Below are positions 51,044 to 60,563 of a DNA stretch of 64,000 nt, one piece after another (the stretch's first letter is position 1; each line of letters opens with the position of its first letter). The stretch comes from Anaerolineae bacterium. Its GTDB lineage: Bacteria > Chloroflexota > Anaerolineae > Aggregatilineales > Phototrophicaceae. A program made the position numbers and the translations under genes. The notes below the pieces were generated by a model. It searched no databases and was not told the origin of the DNA. It worked only from the letters and a program-made list of their open reading frames with translations. Location of the stretch: assembly GCA_023382675.1 (NCBI GenBank), contig JAHDWN010000020.1, forward strand, positions 50,535 through 114,534. Reading direction: 5' to 3'.

Positions 51044-51988
51044 CTATTTGACCGCACCCATCGTCAAGCCGTTGACAAAGTTCTTGCGGATGGTGAGCGA
51101 CATCAGGATGATTGGCAGCATGACTACCATGCCCGCCGCCGCCATCTGCTCCCACATGATGCCGTTCACGCCGCTAGTGGTTGTCAGCGCCACCTGCATG
51201 GTGCGCGTATCTCGCCCCAGGATATACGCGAACAGGAATTCATTCCACGACATGATGAAAGCGAACACAGACGCCACGATGATGCCCGGTCTGATCAACG
51301 GAAATGCCACATAGGCCAGTACCTGCCAATCGTTGCATCCGTCGACATAACCGGCTTCTTCCACCTCCATCGGCAGCGAGTCGATGAAACCCTTAATCAT
51401 CCAGATGGCATACGGCAGCACGACCGCCATGTTCACGATCACCAGACCGGCGCGCGATCCGAGCAGCGGTTCGCCAAAGAGCTTGATGCCCTGAAACAGC
51501 GTATAAAAGGGAATCGCGACGATGATGGCGGGCAGAAACTGCGTGGTGAGGATCCAGACGAGCAGGGCACGACTGCCAAAGAAGCGGAAGCGGCTGAAGG
51601 CATAGGCGGCCATCGTCGCCAGCGGAATGGCGATCAGCACCGTCGCGCTGGAGATGATAATGCTGTTGAGTGTGCTCGGCCACATGTTCAGCCCGATGAC
51701 CGAGCGCTCCAAATTGGTGCCTTCGTTGACGACCACGCTCGCATCTGAGAAGATAATGCGGAAGTTGTCAAACGTTGGCTGGAAGAAAATATCGGTTGAA
51801 TAAGCGACTTCCATCGGCTTGAGCGAGGTAAGCGCCAGCCATACAATTGGGAGCAGGACGAAAACAACGACGAGGAACAATGCCCCCGACTCGAAGACTC
51901 GACTTAACCATTTCCCGATCAAGCCACGGACACTCGCAGAGTCGGATTGCTGCGCCGTTGTGATCTTGGCTGCACGTGTCGAAGTCAT
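51044..51988 (-). CDS. Carbohydrate ABC transporter permease (MalG/CUT1 type)
   Basis: EAA-like loop EVEEAGYVDGCNDWQVLAYVAFPLIRPG; multiple TM segments. Confidence 0.92.
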   Translation of the reverse strand: MTSTRAAKITTAQQSDSASVRGLIGKWLSRVFESGALFLVVVFVLLPIVWLALTSLKPMEVAYSTDIFFQPTFDNFRIIFSDASVVVNEGTNLERSVIGLNMWPSTLNSIIISSATVLIAIPLATMAAYAFSRFRFFGSRALLVWILTTQFLPAIIVAIPFYTLFQGIKLFGEPLLGSRAGLVIVNMAVVLPYAIWMIKGFIDSLPMEVEEAGYVDGCNDWQVLAYVAFPLIRPGIIVASVFAFIMSWNEFLFAYILGRDTRTMQVALTTTSGVNGIMWEQMAAAGMVVMLPIILMSLTIRKNFVNGLTMGAVK

Positions 51989-51993
51989 GGTGC

Positions 51994-52980
51994 TTAACTC
52001 CGGCTATAGTCCGGCTTCAAGAGATACATCACGTAGCCCGCTGCCAGAATGGTGAGAACGAAGACAAGAATATAGGAGAGTGCTGACGCGTAACCGATTT
52101 CCAGCCCGCGTACAAAGCCGACCTGATGAACGTAGAAATTGATGGTCTGGGTCGCCCGAACGGGCCCACCGCCCGTCATCGTCACCACCTGGTCGAACAT
52201 CTTGAGCGAGAAGATCGTCTTGAGCATGACGATGACCAGGATCACCGGGCGCAATATCGGCAGGGTGACACGTGTGAAAATCTGCCAACTATTCGCCCCA
52301 TCGATGCGGGCAGATTCGAAGATGTGCGAATCGATAGAGCCTAACGCGCCAATGAACATCAATGCGATCAACGGCGCCCAGCCCCAGGTTTCGCTGAATG
52401 CCAGCATCACCAGCGCCCAGAACGAATCTCCCAACCAGACAATGGTGGTGCTCATCAGCGGAACATCCCCGAAGGGCAGCGCGTTCCAGATGCTGATGAG
52501 CGCATTGATCGGCCCGGCGACAAAGACATCGATCAAGAGGTCAAAGATGCCGAAGTTTTCGTTGAGCATGAAACGCCAACTGTAGCCCTTGAGCGCAGGG
52601 CTGATGGCAAACGGAAGAATAAGTATGGTCTTGGTCATCCGGCTCCATAGGTTGTCCTTTTGCAGGAGCAGCGCAATGGCTAGCCCAATCACGACCGACA
52701 ACCCAACGCTGATGAACGTAAACTCGGCCGTCACCACCACGCTGTTGATGAAGCGATCATCAGTAAAGGCCTCAATGTAATTATCGAGTGTCAGCGCAGA
52801 AGAATTGAAGGTGACAAGTGAATCACCGCCAAGCTGAATCGCCCATTCCACAGGTCTGGTCAGCTTGTAGTTGTGAAAGCTGAAATACAGCGCGGCAAGG
52901 AGAGGATAGGTTGTCGTGAGCGCGACCACCAATAACCCTGGCGCCAGGAGTGCCGCAACAATCCATTTACTCTTATACAT
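51994..52980 (-). CDS. Carbohydrate ABC transporter permease (MalF/CUT1 type)
   Basis: FESARIDGANSWQIFTRVTLPILRPVILVIV; about 328 aa with about six TM segments. Confidence 0.92.
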   Translation of the reverse strand: MYKSKWIVAALLAPGLLVVALTTTYPLLAALYFSFHNYKLTRPVEWAIQLGGDSLVTFNSSALTLDNYIEAFTDDRFINSVVVTAEFTFISVGLSVVIGLAIALLLQKDNLWSRMTKTILILPFAISPALKGYSWRFMLNENFGIFDLLIDVFVAGPINALISIWNALPFGDVPLMSTTIVWLGDSFWALVMLAFSETWGWAPLIALMFIGALGSIDSHIFESARIDGANSWQIFTRVTLPILRPVILVIVMLKTIFSLKMFDQVVTMTGGGPVRATQTINFYVHQVGFVRGLEIGYASALSYILVFVLTILAAGYVMYLLKPDYSRS

Positions 52981-53062
52981 GAATGACGCCTCACCAGATC
53001 TAAATGGTCATCTTTTCGAAATGGTGAAGCTGCCCTCATGAGAGCAGCTTGCGACCACGAGA

Positions 53063-53097
53063 AAATGAATGAGGCACGTTTCAAACGTGCCTCATTC
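53063..53097 (-). terminator. Strong intercistronic hairpin between the solute-binding-protein gene and the permease genes
   Basis: Perfect 14-bp inverted repeat GAATGAGGCACGTT-TCA-AACGTGCCTCATTC (53067-53097); on the minus strand it is followed by ATTTTCTC. Confidence 0.75.
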
Positions 53098-53109
53098 GAA
53101 CTAAACCGA

Positions 53110-54480
53110 TTAGTCGTAGTAACCAGCTGAATCCATGATGTCACGAACGTCTTCCGCAGCTCGATCCAGTACAGCTTGAATATCCGCATTCGGATCGACA
53201 GCCATTTCGTTGATGGCCTCAGACAGAACGGGGATCATCTCGGTGTATTCAGGGATGAGCGGAATGGTGCGCGCATCGGCCAGAATGTCTGCCGCAACAT
53301 TGCCGAGATTGTTGAAGCGCTCATTGTAGTTCGGGTCGCGCAGAACCGAGAAGCGAACCGCGACGTTGTTGTCGTAGGCGGGATCGCCTGTTTCATTCGA
53401 CACTGAACGAAGCTCGGTGATCGGGTGCGTCAGCCAGCGCAGGAATTGCAACGATGCTTCCACGTTTTCCGACTGGGCAAAAACCCCGACGGGCCACAGA
53501 TAGCCGTAAGATGCCGTCAAACCGCCTTCCCAACCAGGCGCAGGGGCAATACCGGCATTGTTGGCAACTTCCGGCACGGCCGAGCCAAGCATGCTTGAAT
53601 AACGCCACCACCAACCGACGTATGTCGCGGCGCGACCATCGATGACTTCTTGCCAGGCATCACCTTCATTCAAGGTCGTCGATTGCTCAGCGGTGTAGCC
53701 GTCACGCAGGTAGCTCAGGTACTGAACGGTTGCTTCATATCCGATTTCATTATTGAAAATAGGCTCCCAGTTCTCATCGAACAGGTCGGTGCCAGCGCCC
53801 CACAGGTGGCTGTACCAGTTGAACAGGTTCTGGTCGACGTTGAGGCCGTAGTACATTGCGGATGGCTCGATTTCCATCCCGGCGGCTGCCATCGCCTCGC
53901 CAAGGCGAGTGAGATCCTGCCACGTCGCGGGGGGTTCCATGCCGAGCTGTTCCAGAACGTCGGTGCGATAATACAGAATCTGGGGGTGACCACGGAAGGG
54001 CAGACCATAGATGATCTCGTTATCCGTGCCCGCCGTGCCCATGGTTGAAGCGCCCACGTAGGCTGGCGAGTAGTCCGACATGTCGATTTCGTACTGCGCG
54101 ACGAAATCGTTGAGCGGATACAGGAAGTCCTTGACGTTGGTTCCCCAGGCATCGACCCAGGCCGCGATGTCATACTCAGTGTTGGGGTTGCTGGCTTCCA
54201 GATAGAGGGTTTCTTGGTACGTGCCGAAGGGGACGTCACCCCATTCAACGGTGATGCCGGTCATTGGAGTGAATTCTTCGGCGGTCATCTTGTCAAGCAG
54301 TGCGAATTGTTGAGCAGTGTTGCAGCAAATAAGGAACTTGAGCGTGATACCGTCGTAGGGTTTACCTTCTGCAAGCCCGAATGTCGCCGGGTTCATGTTG
54401 TCATCTTGTGCCTGGGCGCCCAGCGCGGTCAATACGAGCGCTAAACAAAGGACAACCAATAATATTCTGTGTGCCTTCAT
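53110..54480 (-). CDS. Extracellular solute-binding protein (CUT1 ABC transporter)
   Basis: Signal peptide MKAHRILLVVLCLALVLTALGAQAQ; TEYDIAAWVDAWGTNVKDFLYPL; family-1 SBP length. Confidence 0.92.
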   Translation of the reverse strand: MKAHRILLVVLCLALVLTALGAQAQDDNMNPATFGLAEGKPYDGITLKFLICCNTAQQFALLDKMTAEEFTPMTGITVEWGDVPFGTYQETLYLEASNPNTEYDIAAWVDAWGTNVKDFLYPLNDFVAQYEIDMSDYSPAYVGASTMGTAGTDNEIIYGLPFRGHPQILYYRTDVLEQLGMEPPATWQDLTRLGEAMAAAGMEIEPSAMYYGLNVDQNLFNWYSHLWGAGTDLFDENWEPIFNNEIGYEATVQYLSYLRDGYTAEQSTTLNEGDAWQEVIDGRAATYVGWWWRYSSMLGSAVPEVANNAGIAPAPGWEGGLTASYGYLWPVGVFAQSENVEASLQFLRWLTHPITELRSVSNETGDPAYDNNVAVRFSVLRDPNYNERFNNLGNVAADILADARTIPLIPEYTEMIPVLSEAINEMAVDPNADIQAVLDRAAEDVRDIMDSAGYYD

Positions 54481-54813
54481 TAGATTCTCCTTCGGCTCCG
54501 GAATCGGGAGCGCTAAAACAAGAAACGAGCGGCTGCATAGGTATTCACAGACACTATAGCATATCGCTTTCTATCTTTGCAAATATTGATCTCAGGCGTC
54601 AATTTCCCTCGATCTCGGCTGCTAGACTATGTCCGCCAATGCGCGAATTTTGGGAAGGTGGGGCAAAAACGACTATCGGGCGTAGAATCTCCGGTTTAAT
54701 CCTCAATCGGCGCAGGAAAATCACCGTTGAGAGGGCCGTTGTTCCCAGATCCACGCATGAGGTTTCCCTCAAAGAGCCAAATGATTACCTTGTGATATAT
54801 AATATGGGTGAAT

Positions 54814-54827
54814 TGAATACGTAGTCA
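54814..54827. promoter_or_regulatory. Putative LacI-family operator (site f) between SBP gene and lacI paralogue 2
   Basis: TGAATACGTAGTCA; one half-site position deviates from the best consensus. Confidence 0.55.
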
Positions 54828-55021
54828 GTATATGGATGCCGTCAGCCGCTGTTGCATTGCCCTGGCTCTTTCCGCTATTGTTGTCATGGATGCTAACCAT
54901 AGCTGACCCGTATACGCTGTGTCACATCCAAATAAGGTTTGAGCGTGAGTAAAATCCTTCACTCCTGCTCGCTTGATCGTTGAGGGAACGTGTTCCCAAC
55001 TGAAGCAAGTATCAAGGCACT

Positions 55022-56023
55022 ATGGCTAAAAGAGTAACCTCAATTGATGTCGCGACACTCGCTGGAGTCTCGCAGTCCACCGTCTCGCGAGTGTTCAGCG
55101 ATATGGACAACATATCGCCGGAGAAACGCAGGCGCGTTCTGGATGCTGCCAATAAGCTGGGCTACATTCCCAACGCGATTGCGCGGAGCCTGACGACCCA
55201 GCGAACCAATATCATCGGCATTGTCATGGCTAACCTGACCAGCCCGTTTTATCCCTATGTGCTGGAAAAGTTCCTGCAGCGCTTTCGCGAGATGGAAAAG
55301 CAAACCTTGCTCTTCACTTCTGCGCCCAACCAGGACGTTGATGACATCATGCCGCACATCATGCAGCACCGGGTGGACGCGCTGATCATCACGTCGGCGA
55401 TGTTGTCCACCGAAATGGCTGACAAATGCCTGCGTTATGGCATCCCCGTGATTCTCTTCAATCGCTATATCCTAAACTCCAACGCGAATGCCGTGTGCAC
55501 GGATAATGTCGAGGGCGGGCGCATTATTGCCAATCTTTTGCTCGACAGCGGTCATCAGAACATCGCCTACATTTCTGGTCAGCCGAACGTTTCCACCAAC
55601 ACGGACCGAGAAAAAGGCTTTAGCGACCGGATGCGCGAGCGCGGTATGACCGAATGGCTGCGCGAGGAAGGCGACTTTTTTTACCAATCGGGCTATGATG
55701 CTGCCCTGCGCCTGCTGTCGCGCCCAGATCGCCCGGACGCCATCTTTTGCGCCAGTGATAACATGGCGCTCGGTGCGATTGATGCCGCACGATATGGTCT
55801 GGGGCTGCGCGTCCCGGATGATGTCTCGATTGTCGGATTCGACGATATGCCGATGGCGGCCTGGCCCGCCTACCAGTTGACCACCGTGGCCCAGCAGGTC
55901 GATTTAATGGTCGAGGCAACGATAGAGCTGATGCTGGAAAAACTCGAAGATCCGGATAGCAGACCCATCCTGCGCCTGATCCCCGGTCGACTGGTGCTTC
56001 GCAACTCAGTACGTGGGGTTTGA
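55022..56023 (+). CDS. LacI-family transcriptional regulator, paralogue 2
   Basis: [58 protein letters not shown] shared with paralogue 1. Confidence 0.95.
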   Translation: MAKRVTSIDVATLAGVSQSTVSRVFSDMDNISPEKRRRVLDAANKLGYIPNAIARSLTTQRTNIIGIVMANLTSPFYPYVLEKFLQRFREMEKQTLLFTSAPNQDVDDIMPHIMQHRVDALIITSAMLSTEMADKCLRYGIPVILFNRYILNSNANAVCTDNVEGGRIIANLLLDSGHQNIAYISGQPNVSTNTDREKGFSDRMRERGMTEWLREEGDFFYQSGYDAALRLLSRPDRPDAIFCASDNMALGAIDAARYGLGLRVPDDVSIVGFDDMPMAAWPAYQLTTVAQQVDLMVEATIELMLEKLEDPDSRPILRLIPGRLVLRNSVRGV

Positions 56024-56053
56024 GCGCCCTGCCGCGAAACGGGGTCAAGCGCC

Positions 56054-56809
56054 ATGGATAAGCCCACGCTGGTACTGCTACTGCTGCCTGGAACCTTGTG
56101 TGATGCGTCGCTGTTCGCGCACCAGGTTGAACACCTCGCCGACGTGGCAAACTGTGTCGTGGGCGATGTCAGCCGCTCAGATACACTGGCGGGCACTGCA
56201 GACGACGTGCTCGAGCGTGCGCCGGAACGCTTCGCCCTGGCGGGACTGTCGTATGGGGGCATCGTCGCCCTGGAAATCCTGCGTCGCGCTCCCGAGTGTG
56301 TCACGCATCTGGCGCTGCTCAACACCAACCCCAGAGCGGCCTCACCGGAAACCATCGCCCGGCAGCAGCGCTTTGCGGGCATGGCGGTGCTGGGGGAATT
56401 CCGCGAGATCACGATTGACTTCCTGAAGGATGTCATGCTGCACCCTGACCATCAACGCGACCTCGACCTGCGACGCAGAGTCCTGGCGATGGCCGAGAAC
56501 ATCGGCATACGGGGCTTCATCAATCAAGTCCGTGCGCAGCTTGCGCGACCTGACAGCCTGCCCTATCTGCACGCGATCCGCTGCCCGACGCTGGTGCTGA
56601 CCGGGCGGGAAGACCTGGTTTGCCCGCTGCCGCTGCATGAAGACATGGCGCGGCGCATCCCCAATGCCCGCTTGGTGATCGTCGAACAATGCGGCCACCT
56701 GAGCGCGCTGGAGCAGCCGGAAATCGTCGCCGCGGCGCTGCGTGACTGGCTCACCGGGCAGGGCATCTGGAAAGACACACCGCGTTCAGCCGCGAACGAT
56801 CCAGTCTGA
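56054..56809 (+). CDS. Alpha/beta-fold hydrolase
   Basis: FALAGLSYGGIVALEIL nucleophile elbow (GLSYGG); CPTLVLTGREDLVCPL; CGHLSALEQPE. Confidence 0.92.
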   Translation: MDKPTLVLLLLPGTLCDASLFAHQVEHLADVANCVVGDVSRSDTLAGTADDVLERAPERFALAGLSYGGIVALEILRRAPECVTHLALLNTNPRAASPETIARQQRFAGMAVLGEFREITIDFLKDVMLHPDHQRDLDLRRRVLAMAENIGIRGFINQVRAQLARPDSLPYLHAIRCPTLVLTGREDLVCPLPLHEDMARRIPNARLVIVEQCGHLSALEQPEIVAAALRDWLTGQGIWKDTPRSAANDPV

Positions 56810-56822
56810 CAGCACACAAGAA

Positions 56823-56852
56823 ACACCATCTCCATTGGCTCGAAGATGGTGT
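56823..56852. terminator. Bidirectional terminator-like hairpin between convergent genes
   Basis: Perfect 9-bp stem ACACCATCT (56823-56831) / AGATGGTGT (56844-56852); minus-strand side followed by TTCTTGTGT. Confidence 0.55.
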
Positions 56853-56866
56853 CTAGCTAGCTGCGT

Positions 56867-58003
56867 CTAGCCCAAAAGGATCTGCTGCAGCACAGCGAAC
56901 TCGTTGAACAGCGTCCATTCTTCGACGATCTTGCCATTGCGAATGTACAATTGAGAGATTCCCCACATGGAGATGGGCTTGCCTGTCGGCTTGCCGTAAA
57001 TCCCGGGGCCGCGATGCGCGCCTTCGAGACTCCAACGGACGCTGACCGCGTATCCTTCCTGATCATTGCCCATCCAGTAGATGTGATCGATTTGGTGCGC
57101 CAGGTTGGGGAACATGGCAAAGATGGACATGAAGTACGAGCGTAGCTGTCCGGTACCGTAAAGCTCGCGATCGCCAGCGCCATGAAAGCGGACGTTCGGC
57201 ACGTAGTAGTCATTGGTTTTGCCGACCAGTCGCCAGTTCCAGATTTCGTGGAAGGCGCGGCGGACGAAATCCTCCACGTCGAAGTTCTCGCCCGTATAGG
57301 GAGGCATGACGGGCGGTTTGCCCAGCCCTGGCAGACGCTGCGGTTCACCCGAACGCGGATCTTTCATCCCGCTGTAATCGATGGGTGGCTGGATTTCGCG
57401 CGCCAGCTTGAACACGTCCAGCCCCAACTGACTCATGACCGAGGTTGTGTTGTAGAGCACCCATTCTTCATGAATCTCGTTTTCGACCGAGAGGCAGTCG
57501 GCGATGACCCAGTAGCAGATTTTCTTGTTGGTGGGGGGGCCATAGTGACTGAAGCCTGTGTTGTGCCCGACGATCACCGCGCGGTGGGATGTATGGAAAC
57601 CAACTTCTTCGTCGCCCGCCCAGATGATTTCGTCAGCGTATCCGCGCAGATCAGGAAAGGCGTTGATCGACATCAGCGTGTTCTCGACCACGGTTTCACG
57701 CCCGTGAATCACGGCGTAATCATCCATGACGCGAGAATTATGGCGGTAGTAGTCGTAGATCAGACCGACGTTGTACTCTTCCCAGATGCGATGCGTGATG
57801 CGCACGATGTAATCGATGATGTCGGTATACTGCTCTTCAAATCCCTTCATGGGCTGCGTGCGCTCGCCTTTGGGATTAAGCAAAAAGCGATCGGTTCCAC
57901 CTCGATAATAATTCGCGACCGATATGGAGTAGTCTTTCGGCATGTGCTGTCTGCCAAGGTGGCCATTGGTCGGCGTGACGAGGGTTTCTTGTTTCTTAGC
58001 CAT
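56867..58003 (-). CDS. Tandem NTF2/SnoaL-like domain protein, subfamily B copy 1
   Basis: RQHMPKDYSISVANYYRGGTDRFLLNPKGER; IDYIVRITHRIWEEYNVGLIYDYYRHNSRV; second unit FVRRAFHEIWNWRLVGKTNDYYVPNVRFHGA. Confidence 0.82.
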   Translation of the reverse strand: MAKKQETLVTPTNGHLGRQHMPKDYSISVANYYRGGTDRFLLNPKGERTQPMKGFEEQYTDIIDYIVRITHRIWEEYNVGLIYDYYRHNSRVMDDYAVIHGRETVVENTLMSINAFPDLRGYADEIIWAGDEEVGFHTSHRAVIVGHNTGFSHYGPPTNKKICYWVIADCLSVENEIHEEWVLYNTTSVMSQLGLDVFKLAREIQPPIDYSGMKDPRSGEPQRLPGLGKPPVMPPYTGENFDVEDFVRRAFHEIWNWRLVGKTNDYYVPNVRFHGAGDRELYGTGQLRSYFMSIFAMFPNLAHQIDHIYWMGNDQEGYAVSVRWSLEGAHRGPGIYGKPTGKPISMWGISQLYIRNGKIVEEWTLFNEFAVLQQILLG

Positions 58004-58065
58004 TGCGCGTTGTTCTTTCTACGCGGCGATCTGACCCGGTGAATGGGATATACCTTAGCAAGTGC

Positions 58066-58079
58066 TGACTACGTATGCA
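58066..58079. promoter_or_regulatory. Putative LacI-family operator (site c), 63 nt upstream of NTF2-like B1
   Basis: TGACTACGTATGCA. Confidence 0.6.
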
Positions 58080-58121
58080 AATGATCGTTATCTTGGCCCG
58101 TGATTTTGTGTCGCCGCAGCT

Positions 58122-58994
58122 TCATCCGCCGTCTGATCGCTCGCGCTGCATGCGGCTCAGCGGCCCCAGCGAATCGAGATAGGGGCGCGGCGTGCCTGGC
58201 TGGTAGATGTCGAACGTGACCGGCGCGTCTCGGAAGTTCTTCAACACCTGCCCCAGCCGCAAGACACCGTGCTGGCGCGTGTAGCGAACCAGCTCGAAGT
58301 CCACCTCCAGCGCAAAAACTTCCTCGCCGCTGCCCGCTTCGTAAAGAACACGTCCCTCCGGACTGCACACGACAGATCGCCCAACGCCGCCGCTGCCAAC
58401 CCCGTTGACGCCAAACATATAGGACTGGTTGGTCGCCGAAGCTGCCCGCAGGATGCACATCTCGAGTTCACGGTCGATGGTGGTGGTCATCGTCGGTTGT
58501 AAGATCACCTCTGCGCCCAGGGCCGCCAGCGTGCGTGTCGTCTCTGGAAACCACAGGTCAAAACAGATGATCACGCCGAAGCGCCCGACATCAGGTACGT
58601 CGAAAATGAGGAACTGATCGCCTGCGGCGGTTCCATCTTCGTAGGGATAGAACGGGAACATCTTGCGATAGCGTCCCACCACCTCACCGTCGGGGGTGAT
58701 CACCAGGGCTGTGTTGTAGATGCTGTCGCCGACCTGCTCGAAGAATGAGCCGGGGATCAACCAGATGTTGTATTTGGCGGCCAGCGTGCGAAATGTCGCT
58801 TCCAGTGGACCAGGGATCGGCTGCGCATTGGCGAGCGATGGCCCCAACGGCGAAAGCTCGCTGAATACAACCATCTTCACCCAGGGGTAAAAGTCGATCA
58901 GTTCGGCCAGTCTGCGTTTCATCGCCGGGACGTTGCTTTCCTTTGACGAAACGTTCATTTGCACACCGGCAATTCCAAACGGGATCATGATCAA
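58122..58994 (-). CDS. Carbon-nitrogen hydrolase (nitrilase superfamily)
   Basis: VVFSELSPLGPS (Glu), YRKMFPFYPYEDG (Lys region), VIICFDLWFPETTRTLAALGAEVIL (Cys). Confidence 0.9.
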   Translation of the reverse strand: MIMIPFGIAGVQMNVSSKESNVPAMKRRLAELIDFYPWVKMVVFSELSPLGPSLANAQPIPGPLEATFRTLAAKYNIWLIPGSFFEQVGDSIYNTALVITPDGEVVGRYRKMFPFYPYEDGTAAGDQFLIFDVPDVGRFGVIICFDLWFPETTRTLAALGAEVILQPTMTTTIDRELEMCILRAASATNQSYMFGVNGVGSGGVGRSVVCSPEGRVLYEAGSGEEVFALEVDFELVRYTRQHGVLRLGQVLKNFRDAPVTFDIYQPGTPRPYLDSLGPLSRMQRERSDGG

Positions 58995-59126
58995 ATTCCT
59001 CCCCTACGAGCAGCGTTATTTTCAGAGTACCCGATCAAGCTGAAGCTGGCGACAGCCTGATTGGCAGCACACCGGCTGCGCCTGCGAAAAATTGAAAAGC
59101 GCGCCAATTGCGCTAAAATCCAATCC

Positions 59127-59140
59127 TGCATACGTATCCA
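59127..59140. promoter_or_regulatory. Putative LacI-family operator (site d), between nitrilase and HisD paralogue 2
   Basis: TGCATACGTATCCA, 36 nt upstream of the GTG at 59176. Confidence 0.6.
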
Positions 59141-59175
59141 CAATCATTCTATCCCTTTCAGGCAAGGAGGGTTAA

Positions 59176-60459
59176 GTGAGTTACCAGTTTCTGAAATCAG
59201 AAGTACCGACCACCGAAGCTGACATCCGTGAGCTACAGCAGACCGTTCAAACCATTCTGGAGCACGTGAAGAAAGAAGGCGACAGCGCACTGCGCCATTA
59301 CTCGAAGAAGTTCGACAACTACGATCCGCCGTCGTTCCGCATCACGGCGGACGAGGCCGCGGAAGCGAAGAATGAGCTGCCCCCGGCGGTGGTCGAAGAG
59401 CTTGACTATGCCATCGAGCACGTGGGGATGTTTGCCCGTGCCCAGCGCGAAAGCATGGTCGAATTCGAGAAAGAGATCGCGCCGGGCATGAAGATGGGGC
59501 AGCGGATTATCCCGGTCGAATCGGCGGGGTGTTACGTCCCGGCAGGGCGCTATCCCTGTCTCACCTCAGCCGTTATGTCGGTGATGCCGGCCAAAGCCGC
59601 GGGCGTGAAACGGATTATCGCGTGCAGCCCGCCGGATCGCTCTGGCAGCATCAATCCTGGCATTCTCTACACCATGTGGAAGATGGGCGTCGATGAGATC
59701 TACTGCCTGGGGGGCATTCAGGCAATTGCCGCGATGGCCTATGGCACGGAAACCATCGCCCCGGTCGATTTGATCGTCGGCCCCGGCAACAAGTACGTTG
59801 CTGAAGCGAAACGCCAGATTTTCGGCACGGTCGGGATCGATTTCCTGGCGGGGCCGAGCGAATGCCTGGTCGTGGCGGATGACACCGGCAACGCCGAATA
59901 CATCGCGGCGGATCTGCTGGCGCAGTGCGAGCACGATCCTAACGCGCGCGGCTGCCTCGTCACCAACTCGGACACGCTGGCACGCGATGTCCTGGCGCAG
60001 ATCGATGTGCAGTTGAAAGAGCGCACCACGCAGGCCGTCGCCGGGGCTTCCTGGCAGAATAAAGGCAGTGTCATCGTCACAGATACGCTTCAGGAAGCCG
60101 CCGAATACGCCAACGAGTACGCGCCAGAGCACCTGGAAGTACACAGCAAGAATCCCAGGGAAGTCCTGGGCTGGCTCAAGAACTATGGCTCGCTGTTTTT
60201 GGGCGAGCGCACGCCGGAAGTCTATGCAGACAAGATCGCCGGGCCGAATCACATCCTGCCGACCGGCGCAGCCGCCCGCTATACCGGCGGTCTGTGGGTG
60301 GGCATGTTCCTGAAAGTGATCACCCACATGGAGGTCGATGATCCGGCTTCGCTCGAGCTGGCTAAGCTCACAGTGACGCAGTCGACTTTCGAGGGCATGG
60401 ACGCGCATCGTCACGCGGCTGCTATTCGCGTGCGTGACCTGGAAGCTGAGCAGAAGTAA
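59176..60459 (+). CDS. HisD-family (histidinol dehydrogenase-like) dehydrogenase, paralogue 2
   Basis: [86 protein letters not shown] start. Confidence 0.93.
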   Translation: MSYQFLKSEVPTTEADIRELQQTVQTILEHVKKEGDSALRHYSKKFDNYDPPSFRITADEAAEAKNELPPAVVEELDYAIEHVGMFARAQRESMVEFEKEIAPGMKMGQRIIPVESAGCYVPAGRYPCLTSAVMSVMPAKAAGVKRIIACSPPDRSGSINPGILYTMWKMGVDEIYCLGGIQAIAAMAYGTETIAPVDLIVGPGNKYVAEAKRQIFGTVGIDFLAGPSECLVVADDTGNAEYIAADLLAQCEHDPNARGCLVTNSDTLARDVLAQIDVQLKERTTQAVAGASWQNKGSVIVTDTLQEAAEYANEYAPEHLEVHSKNPREVLGWLKNYGSLFLGERTPEVYADKIAGPNHILPTGAAARYTGGLWVGMFLKVITHMEVDDPASLELAKLTVTQSTFEGMDAHRHAAAIRVRDLEAEQK

Positions 60460-60477
60460 GACTTTACCCAAGCCAAA

Positions 60478-60544
60478 ACCTCACCCCGCGCTGCGTTCAT
60501 CTCCATACACAAGCGGAGGAGCGCAGATGCTGAAGGGGTGAGGT
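60478..60544. repeat. 67-bp imperfect inverted repeat between convergent genes
   Basis: Outer arms ACCTCACCCC/GGGGTGAGGT are perfect 10-mers; inner CTGCG/CGCAG and CTCC/GGAG. Confidence 0.6.
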
Positions 60545-60563
60545 CAAGTAATGCGGGTGGACG

